A DNA stretch of 10,863 bases from an uncultured beta proteobacterium (GCA_903929925.1 CAIYWO010000211.1:1-10863), one strand, 5' to 3'; positions 1 through 7,266 are shown, numbered from the stretch's first letter. Notes: generated from the letters alone by a model not told the origin. Numbers and translations: made by a program.

Positions 1-9
1 GACACTCGC

Positions 10-978
10 TTAGCCTGCCTTTAAACCAGATTTCTGAATGATATTTTTATACATATCGACGTCTTTAGTGATTTTCTTAGCGAATTCTGACGGCGACATT
101 CCAACCTCTAGCATGCCTTGTTGCTTTAATTTTTCTGCGATGCCTTCGGACTTCATGATTTTTTGAATATCTTGATACAGCTTGTCTACCAACGCGGGTG
201 ACATATTAGCTGGCCCTAAAAAGCCAAGCCAAGTAGAGATATCAAAACCTACATAGCCCGATTCGATCATCGTCGGCGCTTCAATAAAGGCTCTTTTACT
301 CGTGGTTAATGCAAGCGCACGAACCTTATCTGCATTGATATAGGCAATGACAGACGGCAAAGTAGCGAATGTCATTTGAACGTGACCTGCCAAGAGGTCT
401 GCGATCACGGCGCCACCACCTTTGTACGGAACATGAGTGATATCAACGCCAGCGGATTGCTTAAACAATTCCGCCGCCAGGTGTCCACCCGTGCCGTTGC
501 CCGGAGATGCATAACTAATTTTTGTTGTGTTGCTACGTATCAACGCCTCAAGCTCTTTCGCTGTACTTGCTTTTACGCCTGGGTGAACTACAAGCACGTT
601 CGGTAATTCAGCAGCCAGCGTGATCGGGGTGAAATCTTTTTCTACGTTAAACGGCAGCTTATTAGACATCCCCGGACTAATCACAAAAGCACTACTGGTT
701 AGAAGAAGTGTGTAGCCGTCAGGCTCAGAGCGAGCCACCGCCTCCGCACCAATATTGCCGCTTGCGCCAGCCCGGTTCTCAACCACGACCGGTTGGCCCC
801 ACATGTCAGCGAGGCTTGCACTCAACGTACGTGCGAGCATGTCAGCGCCACCACCTGGCGCAAAAGGCACAATGATCTTAACGGGTTTTTCGGGGAACTT
901 TTGAGCGCATACTGCGGCGCTGGCAACAGCAAGACCAATTGAAACCAGGACACTGCTCACGCGTTGAAGTAGTTTCAT
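10..978 (-). CDS. Bug-family (TctC-like) periplasmic substrate-binding protein, Sec-exported
   Basis: A 322-residue extracytoplasmic binding protein of the Bug/tripartite tricarboxylate receptor family, which captures small carboxylates or related compounds in the periplasm. It starts with a Sec signal peptide (basic MKLLQR, hydrophobic core, probable cleavage after VCA at about residue 25). Mature-protein family landmarks are PFAPGGGAD (39-46), VVVENRAGASGNIG (64-77), PDGYT (86-90), YASPGNGTGGHLA (156-168) and HVPYKGGG (182-189), all at usual spacing, and the length is normal. The first ATG is well supported: AGGAG at 989-993 lies 10 bases upstream, inside the last codons of the MmgE/PrpD gene, whose stop is only 3 bases away, so the two are almost certainly cotranscribed. 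No TctA or TctB membrane gene lies in the window, so it either works with components elsewhere or, as proposed for some Bugs, in sensing. Family call is firm; the ligand is unknown. Confidence 0.93.
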   Translation of the reverse strand: MKLLQRVSSVLVSIGLAVASAAVCAQKFPEKPVKIIVPFAPGGGADMLARTLSASLADMWGQPVVVENRAGASGNIGAEAVARSEPDGYTLLLTSSAFVISPGMSNKLPFNVEKDFTPITLAAELPNVLVVHPGVKASTAKELEALIRSNTTKISYASPGNGTGGHLAAELFKQSAGVDITHVPYKGGGAVIADLLAGHVQMTFATLPSVIAYINADKVRALALTTSKRAFIEAPTMIESGYVGFDISTWLGFLGPANMSPALVDKLYQDIQKIMKSEGIAEKLKQQGMLEVGMSPSEFAKKITKDVDMYKNIIQKSGLKAG

Positions 979-981
979 TAT

Positions 982-2337
982 TTACTCTCTCCTAAGTACC
1001 GCACCAAGGTCGCCCGCATTCGCCAGTTGGCTAACGCGCCAGCACTGCTCTAACACTGCTTGACTTTTTTGTTTCGAAAATTTTTCAGCAGTTAAGTCCA
1101 AAAACTTGAAATTAATATCTGCATCACTCATTGGCTTCTGCAAGCTTCCTAGTGCGTGCTCAACATGCTGCGTCAGTACCGAGCCGTCCTTAAAGGTAAT
1201 TGACAAGAAAGCCTCATCCACCGCGACTGACGTATCAACCTCGGCGCATACCTTTGGGCGCAATGCGACAACGTCGACCCTATTTACGACGGAGTCTGTG
1301 TAGTGCTTTGATGTACTAAGCCCATCAAGCAGCACGACCGCAGCTGAATGGTAAACGCTAAACTTACCCTCGAGGCCGGTACGCGGCTCTGTCTTACCTG
1401 TCAATTCAAGCACCAAGGGATTCACGCGTAGATGGACCTGCTCTATCGATGCCGCTCGATCACCCAATTTCTTGTGCAATGAAATGCAGCCATCAATCAC
1501 AGGATGAATAACCAAGCCACAAGCGTAGGGCTTAAACGCATTATCCATGACTACCCATCGGCTACCTAAGTCAACCAAACTATCAGACAAGTGCGGGTTA
1601 ACCGACATGACGTGAGCAAATCCTCTCGGAGCCTCAAGCACGCGTTCTGAACTGGTAAAACCCTGCTTTGCCATCAATGCAGCGCTAAGGCCGCTCTGTG
1701 CCGCGCGACCTGGGTGCAAACTTTTACACATGGTGCCAAACACTTCTCTCAAGCCAGCGGCTTGCGTTGCGGCAATACCGAAAGCCCACGCCATCTGTTG
1801 TGCATTTAGTTTTAACGCGTAGCCAACGGCGGTCGCAGCACCAAATCCACCCACTGTGCCGGTCACATGCCAACCAATATCATAGTGAGCTGGGCATACA
1901 CCCAGAGCAATTCGACATTCGATCTCAATCCCTAAGGCAACGGCGGTCACAAAAGTCTCACCGTCAATCGGAACGAATTCAGAGAGCGCAAGTAGTGCAG
2001 AAAAAACTGGCCCACTGGGGTGAACCAGCGTTGCATGATGGGTATCGTCAAAATCCAATACATGCGAGCTAATACCGTTAAATAATGCTGCATGTAAAGC
2101 ATCAACACGCTCTGGTCGGCCCAAAATGGACGCATGACCAGAGCCCAAAAATGGCTTGAATGCCTCCATAGCCTTTATTAGAGCTGGGTGTGCCGAACCG
2201 CCCACCGCGCAGCCGGCCCAATTCACCAAGCTTCTTGCGACCTGATGCCTTACCTCCGATGGCAACTTATCTTTATCGAAACCAGCAACAAACTCTGCTA
2301 GCTCCCGCGTAACTCCAAGCGTCGCCGACTGATCCAT
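982..2337 (-). CDS. MmgE/PrpD family protein (polycarboxylate dehydratase/decarboxylase/epimerase type)
   Basis: A 451-residue cytoplasmic enzyme of the MmgE/PrpD fold, which includes 2-methylcitrate dehydratase, cis-aconitate decarboxylase and iminodisuccinate epimerase. Landmarks: DFDDTHHATLVHPSG (95-109), GWHVTGTVG (155-163), CKSLHPGRAAQSG (204-216), FKPYACGLVIHPVIDG (268-283) and KFSVYHSAAVVLLDG (325-339). By motif position, Asp95, Thr99, His106, His157, Lys205, Lys269 and Tyr329 line up with residues described as the active-site pocket of cis-aconitate decarboxylase, so the enzyme looks intact. The frame stays open back to 2574, but that stretch overlaps the permease gene and is not family-like. 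The ATG at 2337 gives a normal N-terminus and has GGAAG (2345-2349) 7 bases upstream. It lies 34 bases after the TRAP permease and 3 bases before a Bug gene, suggesting that it acts on an imported substrate. The exact reaction cannot be told from sequence. Confidence 0.92.
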   Translation of the reverse strand: MDQSATLGVTRELAEFVAGFDKDKLPSEVRHQVARSLVNWAGCAVGGSAHPALIKAMEAFKPFLGSGHASILGRPERVDALHAALFNGISSHVLDFDDTHHATLVHPSGPVFSALLALSEFVPIDGETFVTAVALGIEIECRIALGVCPAHYDIGWHVTGTVGGFGAATAVGYALKLNAQQMAWAFGIAATQAAGLREVFGTMCKSLHPGRAAQSGLSAALMAKQGFTSSERVLEAPRGFAHVMSVNPHLSDSLVDLGSRWVVMDNAFKPYACGLVIHPVIDGCISLHKKLGDRAASIEQVHLRVNPLVLELTGKTEPRTGLEGKFSVYHSAAVVLLDGLSTSKHYTDSVVNRVDVVALRPKVCAEVDTSVAVDEAFLSITFKDGSVLTQHVEHALGSLQKPMSDADINFKFLDLTAEKFSKQKSQAVLEQCWRVSQLANAGDLGAVLRRE

Positions 2338-2344
2338 TTTTTTG

Positions 2345-2349
2345 CTTCC
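2345..2349 (-). promoter_or_regulatory. Ribosome binding site fixing the MmgE/PrpD start
   Basis: GGAAG on the minus strand, 7 bases before the ATG at 2337. It supports that start over upstream in-frame codons, which would place about 79 non-family residues inside the permease gene. Confidence 0.6.
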
Positions 2350-2371
2350 AATCTCTAAATGCAAGAAACAT

Positions 2372-4384
2372 CTAGGCCTGTATTGATTTGGTCTTAAGGT
2401 GTCGCATCGTCTGCGTAACAAGCACGATAATAAATCCAGCAAAACCCACCAAGTCGGCCCAGTTATCAGGATAGGCGAGCGCAACACCTGCAACCACCAT
2501 GACGATACGCTCGAACATGTGCGTCTTCTCGATGAACCATCCTTGCAGACCGCCCGCCAAGCACACGACACCAACGGCAGCTGTAAATGAAATCCAGCCG
2601 ATTTGCCACCAGTCGGCGTTCGCCAGTGCCTTAGTTGAACCCATTAATAACAAGCTCGTGCCGGAGTCCCCAAGTACGAACATAAAAGGAACCAGAATTG
2701 CGGGTGCGACATACTTCCAAGTTTGAAGGGTCGTCTTGTAGGGGTCCCCTTTACAAATCGCAGCAGCAGCAAAGGGCGAGAGTGCTGTGGGAGGGGACAC
2801 TTCAGAGAGCACCGCGTAATAGAAGATAAACATGTGCGCAGCGAAGGCGGGTACGCCCAAATTAATCAGCGCCGGCGCTGCGATCACTGCGCAGATGATA
2901 TAGGACGCCGTAACAGGTACCGCCAAACCTACCACCCACACCACGAGCGCAGTAAAAATTGCGGTGAGCAATAAAGAGCCGCCCGCATACTCGATCACAA
3001 TAGAACTGAACTTCAGCCCTAGCCCAGTCAACGTCACTGTGCCCACAATCAAACCTGCGCCCGCGCATGTCACAGCGATCGCCAATACACCAGTTGAGCC
3101 CGACGCGAGTGCCTTAGTTAAGTTGGACTCATACAAGCCTTTAAGGAACGGTTGACGTCCGCGTAACCAGTCATAGGAGATGATCGCTGTATCGCTGCGA
3201 AGCATACTGGTGAAGATAGAGACAACTGTCGCCCAAAACACAGACATGATCGGTGAGAAACCCAGCATCATGAAAACGATAATTGAGACCAATGAGAAAA
3301 AGTGGAACCAGTATTTCTTGGTCAGGCTCCACGCGCTTTCAACCGACTCAAAACGAATATTCTTCATGCCGTACTTGCGTACATCAATCTCTACCATGAC
3401 GAACAATCCAAGATAGAAAAGGATGGTTGGTATACAAGCCATCAACAGTACGTCAAGGTACGAGATTTTTAAAAAGTCAGCGATCAGAAACGCTGCAGCA
3501 CCCAGCACAGGAGGGGAAATGATGGCACCCAAGCCGCCCGCAGCGAGCAGACCACCCGCCGCATTACGCTCATAACCAACTTTCTCAAGCATTGGCGCCG
3601 CAACAGAGCCAACCGTTACAGTGGTCGCCACTCCGGATCCCGATGGACCACCCATCAAAAATGAAGAAAGCACAATCGTGCGGCCAACTCCTGACGACTT
3701 GCCACCCATTGCAGCAAAAGAGAAATCAATAAAGAATTTACCGGCACCCGTAAACTGCAAGAAGGCGCCGAAGATCGTGAAGAGAATGATTAATGTCGCA
3801 GACACATCGATAGCCGTGCCGTAAATGCCCTCAAGCGTCATGTACATAAAACCGACAAAACGGCCAATGTCGTAGCCCTTGTGGGTCCAGGGAGCCGGAA
3901 GATAGTTTCCAAACAATGCATAGGCAATGAAGAATCCCGTGACGGCCACCAAAATCATTCCGTTCGTACGACGTAAGCCTTCAAGTATCAAACCGATTAA
4001 TACAACGCCAACCGCAATATCTAGTGGCAACGGATCGGTATTGCGATCCGTTAAGTCGTCGCCACCAAGCAAGATGTAAAACACAATCCCAACGGCTACT
4101 AACGCAGCAATCACATCCCACCACATCAGTCGGTTTTTCAACCGGGCGGTCATGGGGAAACTTAAGAACACCAAAAATAAAACAATTCCTACATGGACCG
4201 TACGCAACACCTGTGTGGTGACGATCGAATAGGCGGCGTATAGGTGAAACAAGGACATGCCAACTGCACACAAGGTCAGAAATACAGCAAGAGGACCACG
4301 ATAGTCATTTGAGTCCCCCTCCTCCTGCTTGATAAACGCATCAAGTTTTTCCTGGGTTTCGCGATCAATTGCGTTTTGACTCAT
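2372..4384 (-). CDS. TRAP transporter fused permease (DctQ+DctM type, TAXI-associated)
   Basis: A 670-residue inner-membrane protein with the small (DctQ) and large (DctM) TRAP permease subunits fused, the arrangement usual for TAXI-type TRAP importers, which move organic acids using an ion gradient. After a charged cytoplasmic N-terminus (1-30) come hydrophobic segments at roughly 31-54, 60-78, 88-107, 119-136 and 142-160, forming the DctQ-like part and linker. The DctM core follows, with the hallmark GGPSGSGVATTVTVGSVAAP (245-264) and GGLGAIISPPVLGAAAFLIA (283-302), and a second half-repeat with TGLGLKFSS (453-461), VVGLAVPVTASYI (484-496) and LSEVSPPTALSPFAAAAICK (526-545). Further C-terminal segments run at about 557-582, 596-612 and 628-658. 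Length is typical of the fused class. The gene follows the TAXI binding-protein gene by 89 bases. The start has only a weak Shine-Dalgarno (AGGCAGAG close to the ATG). Substrate unknown. Confidence 0.94.
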   Translation of the reverse strand: MSQNAIDRETQEKLDAFIKQEEGDSNDYRGPLAVFLTLCAVGMSLFHLYAAYSIVTTQVLRTVHVGIVLFLVFLSFPMTARLKNRLMWWDVIAALVAVGIVFYILLGGDDLTDRNTDPLPLDIAVGVVLIGLILEGLRRTNGMILVAVTGFFIAYALFGNYLPAPWTHKGYDIGRFVGFMYMTLEGIYGTAIDVSATLIILFTIFGAFLQFTGAGKFFIDFSFAAMGGKSSGVGRTIVLSSFLMGGPSGSGVATTVTVGSVAAPMLEKVGYERNAAGGLLAAGGLGAIISPPVLGAAAFLIADFLKISYLDVLLMACIPTILFYLGLFVMVEIDVRKYGMKNIRFESVESAWSLTKKYWFHFFSLVSIIVFMMLGFSPIMSVFWATVVSIFTSMLRSDTAIISYDWLRGRQPFLKGLYESNLTKALASGSTGVLAIAVTCAGAGLIVGTVTLTGLGLKFSSIVIEYAGGSLLLTAIFTALVVWVVGLAVPVTASYIICAVIAAPALINLGVPAFAAHMFIFYYAVLSEVSPPTALSPFAAAAICKGDPYKTTLQTWKYVAPAILVPFMFVLGDSGTSLLLMGSTKALANADWWQIGWISFTAAVGVVCLAGGLQGWFIEKTHMFERIVMVVAGVALAYPDNWADLVGFAGFIIVLVTQTMRHLKTKSIQA

Positions 4385-4423
4385 GGCTCTGCCTACACGA
4401 TTTAGTTATTTAATAAAGCAACA

Positions 4424-4450
4424 ACGCACCCTCAGTTACGATAGGTGCGT
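4424..4450 (-). promoter_or_regulatory. Inverted repeat between TAXI and TRAP permease genes (possible attenuator or RNA-stability hairpin)
   Basis: ACGCACC (4424-4430) and GGTGCGT (4444-4450) can pair as a perfect 7-bp stem with a 13-base loop in the transcript. The stem lies 23 bases after the TAXI stop codon and about 40 bases before the permease start. In the direction of transcription it is followed by TGTTGCTTTATT, which is only modestly T-rich, so a full intrinsic terminator is unlikely. A partial terminator or a 3'-protecting hairpin that raises binding protein over permease is plausible. This is inferred from position and pairing alone. Confidence 0.35.
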
Positions 4451-4473
4451 CGTCAGGACAACAGTCTTAAACT

Positions 4474-5424
4474 TTAATCTACTTTCTGACCATTCTCTTT
4501 GAAGTATTTCAAAGCACCTGGGTGGAAGGGCAATGGTGTCGCCGCAGATTTTTGATTAGCGAGCTTTACACTGCCATATTCACTATGCGTACGTACCAGC
4601 TCCTGCATATTATCAAAGACTGCTTTTGTGATTTTGTAGGCTTCGTCATCTGGCAATTTCCCGTTAACGACCAGAATATTTGAGACGGAGGCATTCGTGT
4701 TATCTGCAGCCATGCCTGAGTAAGTCGCTTTAGGAATTGTGTCTTTGAAATACAAGTTGCCGTATTTCTTGTTCATCGCATCGACTGCATCGGCGTGATC
4801 AATCATGACAATCTTTGTACCAGGGGTGTTCGCCAAGTCGGTGACCGCTGCCGTGGGCAATCCTCCCACCCAAAAGAACGCATCGATTTTGCGATCCTTA
4901 ATGGCGTTGACGGACTCAGCAACACCCAAGCGCTCGCGCTTAACGTCTTTATCCTTATCTAGGCCGGCCGCTTCAAGCAAACGAAACGCCATCACCTCTG
5001 TTGCGCTACCTGGGCTACCGGTGCTAACACGTTTACCTTTCAAATCTTTCATGGACTTGATGCCTGTTGAATCAACAGTCACCACATGCATACGATTTGG
5101 ATAAAGCACCAGCAATGTTTTTACATCAACTTTGCGGCCAGAGAACTTATCCTTTCCGTCCTGCGCGTCCTTGGCTGCATCGGCCATCGAAAATGCAAGA
5201 TAAGGCTTGCCCGAGCCGATAAGCTTTAGGTTATCAACTGACCCACCCGTCACTTCAGCCGTGGCTGACATACCAGGGACCTTCTTGGTCAGCACCGATG
5301 CTAAGCCGCCACCCATGGGGTAATAAACACCCCCAGTTCCACCTGTTGCGATTGAAAAATTCTGCGCTTGTGCGCTGCTGAACAACATTGTTAGGCCTAA
5401 AGCCAATACTTTTAATAACTTCAT
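4474..5424 (-). CDS. TAXI-family TRAP transporter solute-binding protein
   Basis: A 316-residue periplasmic binding protein of the TAXI class, which delivers substrate to a fused TRAP permease such as the one encoded immediately downstream. The signal peptide is MKLLKVLALG plus a hydrophobic core, with probable cleavage after AQA at residue 20. The mature protein opens with the class hallmark NFSIATGGTGGVYYPMGGG (22-40), followed by GGSVDNL (60-66), LKGKRVSTGSPGSATEV (128-144) and the second-lobe motif DAFFWVGGLPTAAV (181-194). Length is normal. Two in-frame ATGs stand close together: the one at 5430 touches AGGAG directly, whereas the one at 5424 sits 6 bases after it, so 5424 is chosen. The gene lies 44 bases after a Bug gene and 89 bases before the permease, consistent with one operon. 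The function is firm; the ligand is unknown (characterised TAXI proteins bind glutamate or dicarboxylates such as 2-oxoglutarate). Confidence 0.94.
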   Translation of the reverse strand: MKLLKVLALGLTMLFSSAQAQNFSIATGGTGGVYYPMGGGLASVLTKKVPGMSATAEVTGGSVDNLKLIGSGKPYLAFSMADAAKDAQDGKDKFSGRKVDVKTLLVLYPNRMHVVTVDSTGIKSMKDLKGKRVSTGSPGSATEVMAFRLLEAAGLDKDKDVKRERLGVAESVNAIKDRKIDAFFWVGGLPTAAVTDLANTPGTKIVMIDHADAVDAMNKKYGNLYFKDTIPKATYSGMAADNTNASVSNILVVNGKLPDDEAYKITKAVFDNMQELVRTHSEYGSVKLANQKSAATPLPFHPGALKYFKENGQKVD

Positions 5425-5430
5425 TGTCAT

Positions 5431-5435
5431 CTCCT
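5431..5435 (-). promoter_or_regulatory. Ribosome binding site deciding the TAXI start
   Basis: AGGAG on the minus strand directly abuts the upstream ATG (5430) and is 6 bases from the second in-frame ATG (5424). Normal spacing therefore selects the second ATG, which also gives the usual MKLL signal-peptide start. Confidence 0.7.
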
Positions 5436-5468
5436 GAAACCAAAGATCATCCGCAAAAAAGTAAGCGG

Positions 5469-6440
5469 TTAGCTTTTCATAGCCATCCCTAGACGCTCAA
5501 TAGTAGCCTTTTCCGCGAAAAAACTGTCACGAGCGAACTTTGTATATTGCTCAGTATTCATAACAATCGTTGGCTGATCAAATTGTGCAAAAACTGCTTT
5601 AACTGTCGGGTCATCCAAAGTTTTCATGAACGCATCATGCAAAACCTTTACGACGGCTGGATCCATGCCTTTGGGTCCACATACACCATACGGGGAGTCG
5701 GATACCGTGTCGTAGCCAAGCTCATTGAGCGTGGCTACGGTCGGCCAGCGCGAGGTGCGCTTGCTCCCATATGTAGCTAGGAGCCTGAGCTTGCCGGAAT
5801 CAACCATGGGACCCCATCCTGTCGAGTCGCTCATGGCCATCACGTGTCCGCCCATCACTGCCTGCAAGTTTTGCGCGCTCCCTTTATAGGGAATATGAGA
5901 AAGCTTGATACCAGCACGCTGTGCAAACTCCTCCACAGCTAGGTGAGGACTCGTGCCAACGCCTGGTGACCCATACGTAAACTTGTCTGGATTAGCCTTC
6001 GCAAACTTAACCAGATCGGCAATACTTTTAATCGGAGACTCAATTGGTACGACGAGACCAAAGGTATAGCCGGTCAGGCACACGATCCACGTGAAATCGT
6101 TAAGCGTGTCGTAGGTCACTTTCTGCATGTGTGGGATACGGAAGGCACCCTGAGGTATCTGAGCCAAGGTGTAGCCGTCAGGCTTAGAGTGTACTAACTC
6201 CGCGGCGCCTAACATGCCGCCCGCACCTGGTTTGTTCTCAACGATGACATTGCGGCCGAGCACCTTGCTTACGCTTTCAGCGAGCACACGCATCACAACA
6301 TCGGTCGAGCCGCCGGCGGGCCATGGACAGATATATTTAATGGGTCGATTCGGAAAAGCCTGCGCACGCGCCAAACCAGGCGTCAGGGCAGTTGCTGCCG
6401 CAGCAGCAGTCGACAGAAGAAAATCGCGACGATCAGTCAT
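5469..6440 (-). CDS. Bug-family (TctC-like) periplasmic substrate-binding protein with twin-arginine signal
   Basis: A 323-residue Bug receptor for a small carboxylate or related compound. It begins MTDRRDFLLSTAAAAATALT with probable cleavage after ARA (residue 26); the RRDFLL sequence fits the twin-arginine consensus, so it is probably exported folded by Tat, unlike the Sec-type Bug at the end of the cluster. Family landmarks are ICPWPAGGSTDVV (37-49), VIVENKPGAGGMLGA (65-79), PDGYT (87-91), YGSPGVGTSPHLA (156-168) and HIPYKGS (182-188). The core motifs sit at the same residue numbers as in the other Bug, but the intervening sequence differs widely, so these are not recent duplicates. GGAG at 6448-6451 is 7 bases upstream of the ATG. 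It follows the flavin-reductase-like gene after 130 bases and precedes the TAXI gene by 44. No TctAB partner is in the window; the ligand is unknown. Confidence 0.93.
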   Translation of the reverse strand: MTDRRDFLLSTAAAAATALTPGLARAQAFPNRPIKYICPWPAGGSTDVVMRVLAESVSKVLGRNVIVENKPGAGGMLGAAELVHSKPDGYTLAQIPQGAFRIPHMQKVTYDTLNDFTWIVCLTGYTFGLVVPIESPIKSIADLVKFAKANPDKFTYGSPGVGTSPHLAVEEFAQRAGIKLSHIPYKGSAQNLQAVMGGHVMAMSDSTGWGPMVDSGKLRLLATYGSKRTSRWPTVATLNELGYDTVSDSPYGVCGPKGMDPAVVKVLHDAFMKTLDDPTVKAVFAQFDQPTIVMNTEQYTKFARDSFFAEKATIERLGMAMKS

Positions 6441-6447
6441 GCACAGT

Positions 6448-6451
6448 CTCC
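6448..6451 (-). promoter_or_regulatory. Ribosome binding site of the Tat-type Bug gene
   Basis: GGAG on the minus strand, 7 bases before the ATG at 6440; it supports that start. Confidence 0.5.
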
Positions 6452-6492
6452 AAATTTATATAAGGATTATTTTGTGTTTCTGTGTCCGATCT

Positions 6493-6546
6493 TACGGCGG
6501 CAAGCCGGAGGGTGCAATGGGCAATTGCCCTTGCAAGCCCGCCGTA
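6493..6546. repeat. Nested inverted repeat in the leader between flavin-reductase-like and Bug genes
   Basis: Two concentric inverted repeats fill the centre of this 130-base intergenic stretch. The outer arms are TACGGCGG (6493-6500) and CCGCCGTA (6539-6546), a perfect 8-bp match. Inside is the 12-base perfect palindrome GGGCAATTGCCC (6519-6530), extended by TGCAA (6513-6517) and TTGCA (6531-6535) with one unpaired T at 6518. The transcript could form a long hairpin with an AATT loop, a 9-bp inner stem with one bulge, and an outer 8-bp stem. No T-run follows on the minus strand, so it does not look like an ordinary terminator. It may be an operator, an mRNA-processing or stability element between the first and second genes, or a small repetitive extragenic palindrome. 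Confidence 0.6.
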
Positions 6547-6570
6547 CTCCACCATGAACCGTCTAGAGCG

Positions 6571-7215
6571 TCATTTTTTTGCCTTGGAGACCATTTCAGC
6601 GGCCTCTGTATCCGGAATACGCGGCATATCAAATAAATCAGTCGTTCTGGCGTACCAACCCGTTCCGTGCATACGACCAATCAAACGCGCGGCGACAGGA
6701 TCAACGCGCAGTTTTTTCATATCAATCAGATCGTCACGGATGTGCAGATAAAGCACCTCGCCGATTACCACGTTACGTCCAATCCCGATTTCAACATTGA
6801 CGATGCGCTTGCACTCAAAAGAAATCGGAGCTTGCTCGATATAAGGCGTACGAATCTTTACGCTCTTGCCGTGTGTAAAGCCAGCCATCTTGAACTCGTC
6901 AACTTCGGGCGGAAAATTGACCGCCGTCACGTTCATCGCCTGAGCAATATCTTCACTCACGAGGTTCACAACGAACTCCCCAGTATCTCGAATATTTTGA
7001 GCGGTATCTTTCATTACCCCTGGTGCAAGACAATTCACGCCAACTGCTACAGCTGGCGGGACATCACAAATCGCATTAAAAAAACTATAGGGCGCAGCAT
7101 TCACAACGCCATCATGACTAATCGTGCTCATCAATGCGATCGGACGCGGGACGACACACCCCACTAAGAGCTTGTACTTTTCTTGATCTGAGAGCGTTGC
7201 GAAGTCAATTTGCAT
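6571..7215 (-). CDS. Flavin reductase-like FMN-binding split-barrel protein (DIM6/NTAB family)
   Basis: A 214-residue soluble protein of the flavin-reductase-like family, whose members bind FMN in a split barrel and often supply reduced flavin or act as small flavin oxidoreductases. Landmarks: YKLLVGCVVPRPIALMST (14-31), NAAPYSFFNAI (39-49), KDTAQNIRDTGEFVVNLVSE (69-88), RIVNVEIGIGRNVVIGEVLYLHI (137-159) and the C-terminal IGRMHGTGWYARTTDLFDM (179-197). The frame is open to an ATG at 7242, but the ATG at 7215 (MQIDFATLSDQEKYKLL) gives the usual family N-terminus; neither has a strong Shine-Dalgarno. It is the first gene of the minus-strand cluster and divergent from an MFS gene. No oxygenase partner is seen here, so its role in the pathway is open. 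Family call is good, function uncertain. Confidence 0.88.
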   Translation of the reverse strand: MQIDFATLSDQEKYKLLVGCVVPRPIALMSTISHDGVVNAAPYSFFNAICDVPPAVAVGVNCLAPGVMKDTAQNIRDTGEFVVNLVSEDIAQAMNVTAVNFPPEVDEFKMAGFTHGKSVKIRTPYIEQAPISFECKRIVNVEIGIGRNVVIGEVLYLHIRDDLIDMKKLRVDPVAARLIGRMHGTGWYARTTDLFDMPRIPDTEAAEMVSKAKK

Positions 7216-7266
7216 GGAATGTATCTTGTTTAAGCGCCCCATTTGGACGCGTTCATGAATTGCGCT

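Noticed and set aside
2338..2574. 79-residue N-terminal extension of the MmgE/PrpD frame
   Set aside because: It overlaps the 3' end of the TRAP permease gene in another frame, is not family-like, and the ATG at 2337 has its own ribosome binding site.
4805..5104. Plus-strand open frame of about 99 codons within the TAXI gene
   Set aside because: It lies wholly inside a strongly supported gene on the other strand, with no family match; it is a shadow frame.
5451..5468. CCGC...GCGG pair between the Bug and TAXI genes, considered as a terminator
   Set aside because: Only a 4-bp stem, and the T-tract lies in the loop rather than after it; the 44-base gap with a good ribosome binding site fits readthrough.
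6433..6555. 40-residue minus-strand reading frame from an ATG at 6555, ending 8 bases inside the Bug gene; considered as a leader peptide
   Set aside because: No convincing Shine-Dalgarno, no recognisable sequence, and its composition is explained by the nested inverted repeat it spans.
6667..7167. Plus-strand open frame of 166 codons opposite the flavin-reductase-like gene
   Set aside because: The minus strand carries intact FMN split-barrel family motifs through this stretch; the opposing frame matches nothing recognisable.
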